A stretch of DNA of 64,000 bases from Emticicia sp. CRIBPO (lineage in GTDB: Bacteria > Bacteroidota > Bacteroidia > Cytophagales > Spirosomataceae): contig NZ_JAAAKV010000004.1 in NCBI RefSeq assembly GCF_009905725.1, positions 62,001-126,000 on the forward strand, written 5' to 3'. The position numbers and the translations under genes were made by a program. Below are positions 18,121 to 26,609 of the stretch, in pieces; positions within the stretch are counted from its first letter, which is position 1, and the number at the start of each line of letters is the position of its first letter. The notes under the pieces are model-generated. The model searched no databases and had not been told where the DNA came from. It was given only the letters and a program-made list of their open reading frames with translations.

Positions 18121-18201
18121 AAGTAATCGTTTTTAATGTTTATCTGATGCAAAATTCAGGAACTAAGACGCCTCAAAATTGTAAAATTGCGACCAGTTTT
18201 T

Positions 18202-19014
18202 TCAGCTGTTGAAATATTTGGCCAATTCCATGTCTTCGGCGAAGTATTGTTTGGGGTTAAATCCGGTAAATTCTCTGAAATCCTTAATGAAATGGGCCTG
18301 ATCATAAAATCCGCCTTCGTAGGCCAGGGCGGTGAGGCTGTTAAACTGGCGTTTTTCAAGAAGGTTCAGAACATTCTGAAAACGGATGATCCGCGAAAGA
18401 TGTTTGGGACTGAGGCCTACCGCTTCAATAAATTTCCTTTCCAGCTGGCGTCTCCCGATCGAAAGGTCATTCGCCAGGTCGTCTATCGAAATCATCCCGT
18501 TTGATTTAAAAATAGAGTCAACACAATGGTCGGTGAACAGATGACGGGCTTTGAAGTTCCGGAGTTTTTTCAGGAGAAATGACTCGATAAGTTCAATCCT
18601 CAGGGCGTTGGTCCGGGCATTGAGGATGCGGTCTTCCAATACATCTCCCTCTTTCCCCCACAGTTCGCTGACGGTCGGCGTCTGATCTGTCAGTTCGTCA
18701 ATCCGATAAGGTAGAAACGGACGAAGGCCGTTAGGCGTAAAGCGTACGCTGAAAATCCCGGCAGAACCTGTGGGTTCTATTTCAATAAACCGCGTGACCT
18801 GCCCGTGTACAAAACTTCTCGGCTGAATGATGATCTCGTCGTTCCGGTGGTATTTCTGAAAGAGGTCACCGAAATGAAAAAGCAGTTCGATACAGCCGTC
18901 TGCAAATACACGCTGACGGGCAGGAGGCTCCTCTGTTTTGGAAACCTCCAGACTCCAGTAGCATTTGATGTATTTACCCAGAGGCAGGCAGGGGCTGTAA
19001 ACCTGGTAATCCAT
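18202..19014 (-). CDS. AraC-family transcriptional regulator with DUF6597-type sensor
   Basis: The 270-residue protein has an N-terminal DUF6597-like domain (YSPCLPLGKYIKCYW; DGCIELLFHFGD; GIFSVRFTPNGLRPF) and a C-terminal AraC helix-turn-helix pair (about 165-265; SIGRRQLERKFIEAVGLSPK, then GFYDQAHFIKDFREFTGFNPKQYF). It is probably the regulator of the VOC-DUF6265 genes directly downstream. The effector is unknown. Confidence 0.92.
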   Translation of the reverse strand: MDYQVYSPCLPLGKYIKCYWSLEVSKTEEPPARQRVFADGCIELLFHFGDLFQKYHRNDEIIIQPRSFVHGQVTRFIEIEPTGSAGIFSVRFTPNGLRPFLPYRIDELTDQTPTVSELWGKEGDVLEDRILNARTNALRIELIESFLLKKLRNFKARHLFTDHCVDSIFKSNGMISIDDLANDLSIGRRQLERKFIEAVGLSPKHLSRIIRFQNVLNLLEKRQFNSLTALAYEGGFYDQAHFIKDFREFTGFNPKQYFAEDMELAKYFNS

Positions 19015-19218
19015 GTGTCATCTTTATCGTCAGATAAAAATAGTTGTTTTTGCATGAAAAATAAAAAAGATGTTCTTTTTGCTGTAAGCTTTAAGACGTA
19101 AGCTTTAATGATGAAGAAGAGCATTCCAGGCATCCTTTAGATAAGCTCAGCCATGCATATAATCTGCAGGATGAAACTGAATAATCTGACCCGGATATGG
19201 ATAATGTTACAAAGAGCA

Positions 19219-21381
19219 TCAATAATGCAGCACCAACCCGGCTCCTACACCCATGTCACTGTCATAATGAACAGAAGCTGAAATGTATTTGGTAAGAACA
19301 TACCGGGCACCGGCGGCATATTCAAAATCAGAGTTGTACATACCCCAGAGCCGTAAACGGCTGGTGACCGGAATGTCGTCTCGGCTGACCTGCAGCCTCA
19401 TGTTTCCGGTATGGTCGGCCCTTAAGTCGGCTACGATAAACCAGGGTAAGGTGTATTGAAGACCCAGGCAGATCACCCCGCGGTGGTCTTTGGAATTGGT
19501 TTGTCCGAAAATATTCTTTTCTGTGCCTTCGGATTTTCTGTAACGGTAATCCCACCCTGCATAGGCCACCAGGAACTGATTTCTGCCTATGTATCTGCCG
19601 AGATGACTTTCTGATTCATAACCTTTTTGTTTGTTGATGCCCAGCCGCCATTCGGTCTGCAGCATCCAGCGGGTATTGGCGAGGGTCAGTTCACCATCAC
19701 TGCCGTTTGATTCAAGACCGAGTTCGCCACCCAGGTAGAAGCGTTTGTCGTCATGATAGACTTTTTTAAGAGCCTTGACGGGATCAGGAATCTGTGGGTT
19801 AGGAGGCGAGTTTTCATAGGTAAATATTTTGCCCATACCACTCATCATGTGGTAAAGGATGTGACAGTGGAAATACCAGTCGCCGTATTCTTCAGCGGCA
19901 TTGAACTCGATGGTATCCGTTTCCATGGGCATGATATCCAGCACATTTTTCAGCGGGGAATATTCGCCTTGACCGTTGACTACCCTGAAAAAATGACCGT
20001 GCAGGTGCATAGGGTGCCGCATCATGGAGTTATTGACCAGGATAATCCGGATGTTTTCTCCTTTTCTGATCAGTATTCTGTCACTTTCTGAAATGGTCTT
20101 ATTGTCAACCGTCCAGACATAGCGGTTCATGTTGCCCGTCAGCTCAAAACGCATGGTTCTGAAGGGCACATCCGGCAAGGTGGTTTTTTCCGGCGACTTA
20201 AGCATGGCATAATTAAGGGTTACGATCCCTGCAGAATCTGCTGCCCCATGCACGGCATGTTCGCCGGGCTCAGCGGCTCCTGTTATTTCAGGATACATCA
20301 CAGCGTTCATGTCCATTTGCTGAAGGCTCATGTTCATGCCCATGTCGTTCATTTTGCCGCCCAGGGTCATCATGCCGTTCATCATTTTCATGCCTTCAAA
20401 GTATTTAAGACGGGGCATGGGTTCCGGGGCTTTTCCATCGGATTTTCCCAGCCACAACAAAGCCCTGCCGGTACGGTCTTCTGAAGTCGCCATAAAGACG
20501 GAGGAAGCCTGTACAGTTACAACCACATCATATGTTTCCGAAACACCTACGATCAGCCTGTCCACTTCAACAGGTTCCACATCCACGCCGTCAGAGGCCA
20601 CAACAGTGATTTTTGATCCGGGATAAGTAAGCCAGAAATAGGTGGAGGCACTGCCGTTGATGACCCTCAGTCTGACCTTTTCGCCTGCTTTGAACTGACT
20701 TAACTTTTGGTCACTTTGCCCATTGACAAGAAAACGCTCATAATACACATCGCTGACGTCCATGGCATGCATCCGCTTCCATTCGTTGGTCAGTTTGGTT
20801 TTAAAATAGCCTTCTCTGAGGGCTTGTCCGTAATTCTGTGAAGCTCCTTTTTTGATGGCATACCAGTCGGTGGCGTAGTGCAGCGACCTTTCTATCTGAT
20901 GCGGATTTTCATCACTCCAGTCGCTCAGGAGGACGGTATGTTCCTTGTATTGAGATTTTTCTCTTTTGTGAATGATGAAAGCCCCGTACATGCCCGATTG
21001 CTCTTGCAGCATGGTGTGTGAGTGATACCAGTATGTGCCGCTTTGCCTGATCGGGAATTTATAAATGTGGGTCGAGTGGCTTTTGATGGGAGCCGTCGTG
21101 AGATAAGGTACACCATCCTGCTCGTTGGGCAGCAAAAGCCCATGCCAGTGGATGGAAGTTTCATGGTGCATCCTGTTGTGCACATAAATGAGGGCCGTGT
21201 CCCCTTCCGTAAAATGCAGTTCAGGAGCAGGGATCTGCCCGTTGATCGCAATCGCCATTTTGCTTTTCCCGGTGTAGGAGACTGTGGTGTCTTTCACATA
21301 CAAATCATACCGGATGGTCTTTTGAGCGAATAATTGAAATGAACTGAAAACCAAAGCAAAAAGAGCAACGCTGTATTTCAT
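19219..21381 (-). CDS. Multicopper oxidase (CopA-like) fused to a C-terminal CopB-like beta-barrel domain
   Basis: The 720-residue exported protein has a signal peptide (1-20). It carries all four multicopper oxidase motifs: HWHG (78-81), YHSH (119-122), HPMHLHGH (456-463) and HCHILYHMMSGM (505-516), the last supplying the type 1 copper Cys-His-Met set. A Met-rich insert (about 331-362) fits the copper-handling loop of CopA/CueO cuprous oxidases. After about residue 545 the oxidase ends, and roughly 175 residues of alternating aromatic strands resemble the CopB outer-membrane copper-resistance protein. Predicted role: oxidation and sequestration of periplasmic copper. A DUF3347 protein is encoded 38 bp upstream in the same operon. 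Confidence 0.9.
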   Translation of the reverse strand: MKYSVALFALVFSSFQLFAQKTIRYDLYVKDTTVSYTGKSKMAIAINGQIPAPELHFTEGDTALIYVHNRMHHETSIHWHGLLLPNEQDGVPYLTTAPIKSHSTHIYKFPIRQSGTYWYHSHTMLQEQSGMYGAFIIHKREKSQYKEHTVLLSDWSDENPHQIERSLHYATDWYAIKKGASQNYGQALREGYFKTKLTNEWKRMHAMDVSDVYYERFLVNGQSDQKLSQFKAGEKVRLRVINGSASTYFWLTYPGSKITVVASDGVDVEPVEVDRLIVGVSETYDVVVTVQASSVFMATSEDRTGRALLWLGKSDGKAPEPMPRLKYFEGMKMMNGMMTLGGKMNDMGMNMSLQQMDMNAVMYPEITGAAEPGEHAVHGAADSAGIVTLNYAMLKSPEKTTLPDVPFRTMRFELTGNMNRYVWTVDNKTISESDRILIRKGENIRIILVNNSMMRHPMHLHGHFFRVVNGQGEYSPLKNVLDIMPMETDTIEFNAAEEYGDWYFHCHILYHMMSGMGKIFTYENSPPNPQIPDPVKALKKVYHDDKRFYLGGELGLESNGSDGELTLANTRWMLQTEWRLGINKQKGYESESHLGRYIGRNQFLVAYAGWDYRYRKSEGTEKNIFGQTNSKDHRGVICLGLQYTLPWFIVADLRADHTGNMRLQVSRDDIPVTSRLRLWGMYNSDFEYAAGARYVLTKYISASVHYDSDMGVGAGLVLHY

Positions 21382-21419
21382 ATCGTCGAAAGATTTAAAA
21401 AGGAAGAGAGCCGTTCAGG

Positions 21420-21902
21420 TTACTTAAGCACTTCTTTGACACTGCCGCAGGTCAGCATCGACTTGCCGTAATAAGGATTTTTGACGGCTGATTCTGAACT
21501 GAGCCAGTAGCTCTTTTTCATCGGACAAAACTGGTAGTAAATAGCTTCTCCGGATGCAATGCTCTTCGCCACCGGGTACATATTTTCTGAAAGTGTCGAG
21601 AAAGCTTTTCTTTGTTTTTCAATGTCTTTTGAAGCACTGATCGCTTCGGCGTCTTTCAGTATTTTGGTGGCATAACCCGCCCATACTTTTTGCTGTGCCG
21701 CGGTTAAGTCCTGGGTTTTGACTGCCTTTATTTTGGCCACGAATGTTTCAGCGGAGGCTTTGGCCACCATGTCCTTGACCAGGTCATTTTTCAGTGCCAG
21801 GTAAGCCTGGTAGGTTTCTTTCAAAGGGTCCTGTGCTTCAGCGGCTGATGCTGTGAACAGCAGGGATGAAAAAAGGAATAAAGACAAAAACAACTTTTTC
21901 AT
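21420..21902 (-). CDS. Exported DUF3347-domain protein, probably copper-binding
   Basis: The 160-residue protein has a signal peptide (about 1-23, ending EAQ). The DUF3347 helical domain begins LKETYQAYLALKNDLV and ends with YYQFCPMKK and MLTCGSVKEVL. These Cys and Met residues could bind copper. DUF3347 also occurs as the C-terminal part of CusB-like efflux adaptors in Bacteroidota. Operon position before the multicopper oxidase supports a copper role. Confidence 0.85.
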   Translation of the reverse strand: MKKLFLSLFLFSSLLFTASAAEAQDPLKETYQAYLALKNDLVKDMVAKASAETFVAKIKAVKTQDLTAAQQKVWAGYATKILKDAEAISASKDIEKQRKAFSTLSENMYPVAKSIASGEAIYYQFCPMKKSYWLSSESAVKNPYYGKSMLTCGSVKEVLK

Positions 21903-22024
21903 AATCTTGTGAGTTTAATTTGATGATACAAAAGTCGGAATTAAAATCAAGAGCGTCATTATATCTTTTTCGGGATGATTTATATCTTTTTCCTGGTTAA
22001 GGCTTTATAAATCAAGAGAATTGC

Positions 22025-22420
22025 TTAAGATCCGGAAGGCTGGATAAAATCCCACAGATTGCCGTAAAGGTCTTCAAAAACACCTACCATGCCGTAGGGT
22101 TCTGTGACAGGGCCTCTGACAAATTTAATGCCTTTGGCGGTCATTTGTGTGTAATCACGCATAAAATCATCGGTATAGAGAAAGAGAAATACCCGGCCTC
22201 CTGTCTGGTTCCCGACGCGGCTTTCTTGCAGTTCGCCCACAGCTTTGGCCAGCAATAAAGAGCAGCCTCCATTGCCTTTGGGAGCCACTACCACCCATCT
22301 TTTGGTTTCACTCATTACGGTATCTTCAATGAGTTCAAAGCCGAGTTTTTGGGTGTAAAAGTTGATGGCTTCGTCATAATCGTTCACTACGAGGGCTATT
22401 TGGGCTATTTTTTGTTGCAT
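22025..22420 (-). CDS. VOC-family (glyoxalase-like) protein
   Basis: The 131-residue protein begins IAQIALVVNDYDEAINFYTQ and ends GMVGVFEDLYGNLWDFIQP, the standard VOC signatures. KRWVVVAPKG and the FLFLYTDDF segment place it with small stand-alone glyoxalase/dioxygenase-fold proteins. The substrate is unknown. It sits alone between the copper operon and a repeat-bearing intergenic region. Confidence 0.88.
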   Translation of the reverse strand: MQQKIAQIALVVNDYDEAINFYTQKLGFELIEDTVMSETKRWVVVAPKGNGGCSLLLAKAVGELQESRVGNQTGGRVFLFLYTDDFMRDYTQMTAKGIKFVRGPVTEPYGMVGVFEDLYGNLWDFIQPSGS

Positions 22421-22510
22421 TATGTTGTTGTTTTAAAAGACAAAAATAGGAAGAAGTCTGCGTAGTTTGAAATTATTAAGCCGCAGTGAGAGAAGCCGGA
22501 CAGGAAATGT

Positions 22511-22761
22511 GTGACCCGTTCAGGGTCGGAATCACCCGGTGATATATGATTGCTATAAATATGTGAATCCGTTGGATTCATTACCGGACTTTCCTTCGTT
22601 TTTTTGGTGACGGATCAGATATTTGCAGAAAATGATACCGGACGGTGCGTCTGAAGATGCCGGACAGCTTTGCTTTATAATAGCCCTGAAGGGGTTAAAT
22701 GTTTATAGAAATAATCGGCCGTCGAAATATTACGGCCGTGACGGGATCACACGTGTTTTAT
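22511..22761. repeat. Interspersed palindromic repeat elements (cluster 1, both orientations)
   Basis: This gene-free stretch carries short palindromes such as GACCCGTTCAGGGTC (22513-22527) and GAATCCGTTGGATTC (22565-22579). Another is AGCCCTGAAGGGGTT (22682-22696), followed by the tail AAATGTTTATAGAAA; CGTGACGGGATCACACGT lies near 22737-22754. The first pair is in reverse and the second in forward orientation. The same palindrome plus ACATGTTTATAG tail occurs at 39681-39990. An inner hairpin CGGCCGT/ACGGCCG lies at 22716-22738. Confidence 0.7.
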
Positions 22762-22804
22762 CAGGATTATTAAACATAAGGAGCTGCCTATGGAAATTAC
22801 CTGT

Positions 22805-23107
22805 TCAGATCTTACTCAAAATCTTCCTGTCCACATAAAAAGTCCCGAAAGGAATCAGGCAGGAAATCAGGACTTTCCAGGTCACTTCCGAGAATTTCCA
22901 TTGGTGTGAGATACTGACACTTATGGCATTGATCACAAATAACAGGAACAATACACCATGTATGGGTCCGATGGCTTTTACAAGGCCGGGGTTTTGGCCC
23001 ATGTATTTGACCGGAACAGCGATAAAAACCAGGATGATGAGCGAAAGGCCTTCCAGCAGACCAAGAAGTCTTAATCGGCCGACAGAGGTATTTAAATATT
23101 TTTTCAT
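22805..23107 (-). CDS. DUF3817-family small membrane protein
   Basis: The 100-residue protein has three hydrophobic segments and the DUF3817 signatures GRLRLLGLLEGLSLIILVFIA, VKAIGPIHGVLFLLF and IPFGTFYVDRKIL. These small integral membrane proteins have no established function. Two bases separate its start from the stop of the membrane protein gene upstream, so the pair is an operon. Confidence 0.88.
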   Translation of the reverse strand: MKKYLNTSVGRLRLLGLLEGLSLIILVFIAVPVKYMGQNPGLVKAIGPIHGVLFLLFVINAISVSISHQWKFSEVTWKVLISCLIPFGTFYVDRKILSKI

Positions 23108-23109
23108 GG

Positions 23110-23574
23110 TCAGAAGGGTCTGATATAAGGACGGTTAGCTAGGGGAGAAAATGGCCAGGGGATGGAAATGAAAATAATCAGCAGGGCAACCACAAACCAG
23201 GTAAACATGGTTTTGAATTTTTCGGCGTCTGTTGCTTTTCTTTTGGAAACGGCTGATCCGAAGGTGATGACCATGATGGCTGCAAACATCAGGATCATGT
23301 GCACCGAACCGAAAAACCAGGAATCTCCCTGGCTGAACGACTGCTTCATATGGCCCAGGAAATACCTGATCACCGGACTGGCAAAATACAAGGTAAAGCC
23401 GATCATCAGCTGGATATGTGAAATGGTAGCTGTCCAATGACGGATGGCATTATCGGCTTTCGTAAAGACGGCTCCGGTGGCATAGCCTCTGTATGCTCTG
23501 AAAATAGCATAAACAAGACTCACTAACACCAGCCAGCGGAATATGGAATGAAAGAATAGTAAATTTGTATACAT
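23110..23574 (-). CDS. Four-helix membrane protein of unknown function
   Basis: The 154-residue protein has four hydrophobic helices. It opens MYTNLLFFHSIFRWLVLVSL, contains HWTATISHIQLMIGFTLYF and FGSVHMILMFAAIMVITF, and ends PWPFSPLANRPYIRPF. His residues inside the helices recall small cytochrome b-like proteins, but I would not assign heme binding. I chose the start at 23574; an in-frame Met at 23658 would add a poor N-terminus. It is cotranscribed with the DUF3817 gene. Confidence 0.75.
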   Translation of the reverse strand: MYTNLLFFHSIFRWLVLVSLVYAIFRAYRGYATGAVFTKADNAIRHWTATISHIQLMIGFTLYFASPVIRYFLGHMKQSFSQGDSWFFGSVHMILMFAAIMVITFGSAVSKRKATDAEKFKTMFTWFVVALLIIFISIPWPFSPLANRPYIRPF

Positions 23575-23844
23575 GAGATACGGTTTTTGATGCCGCAAAG
23601 TTCGCTGAAAGATGACAGAACTGCTAGGACAGTACAGGCAGATTTCAGGATTTTTCAATCATTTTTGGCGTTTAGCTTTTTAGATGTTGGGGGTTTGGTT
23701 GCTTGGGTGATTCCTGTATTCAACAGGAAGGTTTCAGATGGTGACGCCATTAACCCCCTGAATTTAAGCCTGTTTGTTTCCTGTAATGGAAAATAATCCT
23801 TAATTTAGCAAAAAGACGATGCTACATTCTAAACACGATTGAAA

Positions 23845-24333
23845 ATGATTTCAGCCAGACCTACCGTTCAACCAACTGCCTTTTTTGCGGGTACAGCGAC
23901 TTCGTTGCGATATATTTCCTGCCTGCTTGTTTTGTTGCTCTTACTTTCATGTGGTAAAGAATCTGTCAGCGAACCTGAGCCCGTTGATCCTTTATTACAG
24001 GTCAAAATGGAAGATCTGGTCGGAAAATGGAAAGCAAAAGATTCGGAAGAATCCATTGAATTTACCAAAAAGGAAGGAGGTAACGGATATTACGGCGTTT
24101 ATGTGTACTATTCGGACTGGTACAAAGGGTATGACACAGTGCGGGGCTCTGCCTATTTTCATCCGGTAGGCAGCATTCAAACCCCCGACAGGGTGGGAGT
24201 GAACAAAACGCCTGAAATAAAGACACAATTTACCTATTTCTATATACATGTCGAATTCGTGATTGATGCTTCAGGCAACAAACTCATCCGGTCGAAAGGG
24301 CTGAACCCTGTTTTTTATTACAAGGAAGAATAA
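23845..24333 (+). CDS. Hypothetical lipoprotein
   Basis: The 162-residue protein starts at the ATG at 23845, and an unusually long N-region precedes the hydrophobic stretch and lipobox (LLLLSCGKES, Cys about 37). The mature part opens with LVGKWKAKDSEESIEF, typical of lipocalin-like small lipoproteins, and has many Tyr and Gly residues. Function unknown. Its stop (TAA, 24331-24333) directly abuts the stop of the convergent META gene (24334-24336). Confidence 0.7.
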   Translation: MISARPTVQPTAFFAGTATSLRYISCLLVLLLLLSCGKESVSEPEPVDPLLQVKMEDLVGKWKAKDSEESIEFTKKEGGNGYYGVYVYYSDWYKGYDTVRGSAYFHPVGSIQTPDRVGVNKTPEIKTQFTYFYIHVEFVIDASGNKLIRSKGLNPVFYYKEE

Positions 24334-25110
24334 TTAGTCTACTTTTTTGAAAACCAGGGTTTCTTTATCCGGGTTGGACAGCACCAGTCTGTTGTTGGCT
24401 ATGTAATAGGTGGTGGATGCTGCAAGGGCCTGCAAAAACTCACTTTCCTTATTGCCTGGCTGGCACATCATCAGCGTGGTGGCCGCTTTTTCAAACCTCA
24501 GTATCTTCTTTTCATAAAACAGCTGACCCCTCATCCGGTTGCAGCCCGCATAGCCCATAAAAGTATTTTCAGCGGCGTTGATTTCCATGTTAGGCAATTC
24601 TTTTTGAAAATCAGTGGGGCTGACGACCTTACCCGACATTTTCTCAAGTACCCAGATATCATGCAGGCGGTAATCTGTTACGTATTGACCACAGCCCGAA
24701 AGGGTTTTGAAATCCTTGTCGTTTTTACCTTTTACCTGGACAGTAACCTTATACGGGAATTTTGCTCCTGACATTTCATTGACACACTCTTGCTGGGCAA
24801 TCTGGACATTAAGTTGTCCCAGGTAAGAAGTACTTCTGTACAGTTTCACGTTGGCATCCATGGCCAGTATCGGGTCTGAATGATGGAATGTGAGTTTTTC
24901 GGTGCCTTCGGATAAGGAAGTGAACTCGATGCTTTCGTCAGATATTTTCAGTCCCCAGAAGGGCTCCACGCCTGTGGCTTTGAAATAGGCAGTCGTGTCG
25001 GTGGTTTTTTCTGCCTGTGCTTTTTCTCCTGAATTCATTGTGCCTGTTTTTTTGAGTGGCTGGCAGGCCGTTAAGGCTGCCAGTACGGCCACTTTTAATA
25101 TTGATTTCAT
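24334..25110 (-). CDS. META-domain (HslJ-like) lipoprotein
   Basis: The 258-residue protein has a lipoprotein signal (AALTACQPL, Cys 16). The first half (about 40-145) resembles the COG3650 domain (YFKATGVEPFWGLKISDE). The second half is a META/HslJ domain (about 150-258), with AGCNRMRGQLFYE, TTLMMCQPG and a closing LSNPDKETLVFKKVD. META proteins are linked to heat and antibiotic tolerance in enterobacteria, but the biochemical role is unclear. The gene is 7 bp downstream of the lipase-META gene, so two META proteins share one transcript. Confidence 0.88.
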   Translation of the reverse strand: MKSILKVAVLAALTACQPLKKTGTMNSGEKAQAEKTTDTTAYFKATGVEPFWGLKISDESIEFTSLSEGTEKLTFHHSDPILAMDANVKLYRSTSYLGQLNVQIAQQECVNEMSGAKFPYKVTVQVKGKNDKDFKTLSGCGQYVTDYRLHDIWVLEKMSGKVVSPTDFQKELPNMEINAAENTFMGYAGCNRMRGQLFYEKKILRFEKAATTLMMCQPGNKESEFLQALAASTTYYIANNRLVLSNPDKETLVFKKVD

Positions 25111-25117
25111 GTTTGGA

Positions 25118-26560
25118 TCAATCTGTTTTTTTGAATTTTAAAAGCTCTACGTCTCCCTTGTACAGACTCAGGAAGTTGCCGTTCAGTTGGAAACTGTCTG
25201 CCTTTTGCAGCATAGACAGAAACTGGCTTTCTCCCTGACCTTCACAAAAACGCATGGTCATCGCTTTTGGTGCCTCAATTTTGATGTTTGTTCCCGAAAT
25301 CGTAAAAACCGTCGAAAATGGATTGCAACTGGTGTGGCCGTTGACATTCATGTTCTGGAAAGAAATATTGGGTTTTTGCTGCGGATACAGACCTTCGAAA
25401 GCAATCCTGAGCCCGGTGATATAAGTCAGTTCCCATTTGCCCTGAGGCAGGGCCGCGGTCTGTTGATGAAACGAGGGCTCGAGCTTGTCCAGCAGGAATA
25501 AATAAGGCTTATGCAAATGATTAATAAATACCTCTTTGGGGTCTTGCGGAAAGGCCTTGAAATAGTCCTCATCAGGTCTCAAAACAATGCTGTTGCCTGT
25601 TCTGACATAGTTATTGCTTTTGGCATAAGCGGGCATTTCAAGATCAGGGACTACTTTTTTTACCATTTTGGCGGCCATGTTGCCCAGGTATTTTTCAAAG
25701 CTTTTCTGAGCTTTTTTGGTAGGTTTGTCCATCTTTCTGTAGACATGCTTCAAGGCTATGTTAACCGGGAATTTCTGTTTGCCCATAATGGTTTTGGCAT
25801 GTACAAACGGATTGATCCTGTTAAAATCATCCAGTGTCTGGACAGAAAACGGCGTTTCAGGTACCCAGTCGACGGCGTTGATCACATTATAGGCCCATCC
25901 GTTCTGGGTAAGTGCTTCATATTCATAAGCAAACTGGAGGTTGCCGGGTTTTGGTCCGGCACTGCAATAGGTTTTAAAACGGATATCTGCGGGCAGTTTG
26001 CCCAGTTTTTGCAGCTGATACAAATAAGCGGTAAGCAGGAAGGCAATGCCGCCGCCCTGGCTGTGGCCCACCACAATGACGTTTTTTGTGCCTGATTTAT
26101 ACAGAGAATCTATTCTGGGCACTATCTCAACCGCCTGCACGGCCATACCGTATAGCCAGCCCACGTGTACAGCAGCAGCTGGGTTTTCTGCCAGCTGATA
26201 TTCAAACGGAGGGTCTCCTTTTTTGAGTTGTAAACTGCCTTTGGCCGGCACCATGGCCGCATAAAAGTTTTCCAGCCAACTGACTGTCTTTTGGGTGGTA
26301 CCCCGCAAACTGACCACAGCAGTACCTTTATCGTTGGTCCAGAGGTCCCAGGAGTTGTCAAGGCCGATATCGGCAGACTGGTAAAGCATCCTGAAATGCT
26401 GGGGTTTGGGGAAGTCTTTTTCGTAATTGGGGCCTTTGACAGACCTGATGGAAATCATCATCATCTCCCTGTATTCTTCTTTGTCGAAGCCGGGTTTGAG
26501 GTCCTGGGCCCGGGAAATAAGCGTAATTGAAAGTAACAGAAGTGTAAGTGTTTTTTTCAT
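25118..26560 (-). CDS. Exported class 3-type lipase fused to a C-terminal META domain
   Basis: The 480-residue protein has a signal peptide (about 1-18). The alpha/beta-hydrolase (about 45-330) shows an AVVSLRGTTQ strand and the nucleophile elbow VGHSQGG (Ser 167), as in fungal-type class 3 lipases. AVDWVPETPF probably holds the acid, and the catalytic His is not certain. From about residue 375 the sequence matches a META domain: GKWELTYI, NGHTSCNPFSTVF, MTMRFCEGQGESQFL and ELLKFKKTD. The fusion is unusual. The next gene encodes a second META protein, so the two probably act together in the cell envelope. Confidence 0.86.
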   Translation of the reverse strand: MKKTLTLLLLSITLISRAQDLKPGFDKEEYREMMMISIRSVKGPNYEKDFPKPQHFRMLYQSADIGLDNSWDLWTNDKGTAVVSLRGTTQKTVSWLENFYAAMVPAKGSLQLKKGDPPFEYQLAENPAAAVHVGWLYGMAVQAVEIVPRIDSLYKSGTKNVIVVGHSQGGGIAFLLTAYLYQLQKLGKLPADIRFKTYCSAGPKPGNLQFAYEYEALTQNGWAYNVINAVDWVPETPFSVQTLDDFNRINPFVHAKTIMGKQKFPVNIALKHVYRKMDKPTKKAQKSFEKYLGNMAAKMVKKVVPDLEMPAYAKSNNYVRTGNSIVLRPDEDYFKAFPQDPKEVFINHLHKPYLFLLDKLEPSFHQQTAALPQGKWELTYITGLRIAFEGLYPQQKPNISFQNMNVNGHTSCNPFSTVFTISGTNIKIEAPKAMTMRFCEGQGESQFLSMLQKADSFQLNGNFLSLYKGDVELLKFKKTD

Positions 26561-26609
26561 GGTTGTCTGATGGTAAGTTTTTTTACAGCAATAAACGGAA
26601 TAATTGAAA

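Noticed and set aside
22511-22761. CRISPR array
   Set aside because: The repeats are palindromic units of differing sequence and orientation with no constant repeat length and no cas genes nearby.
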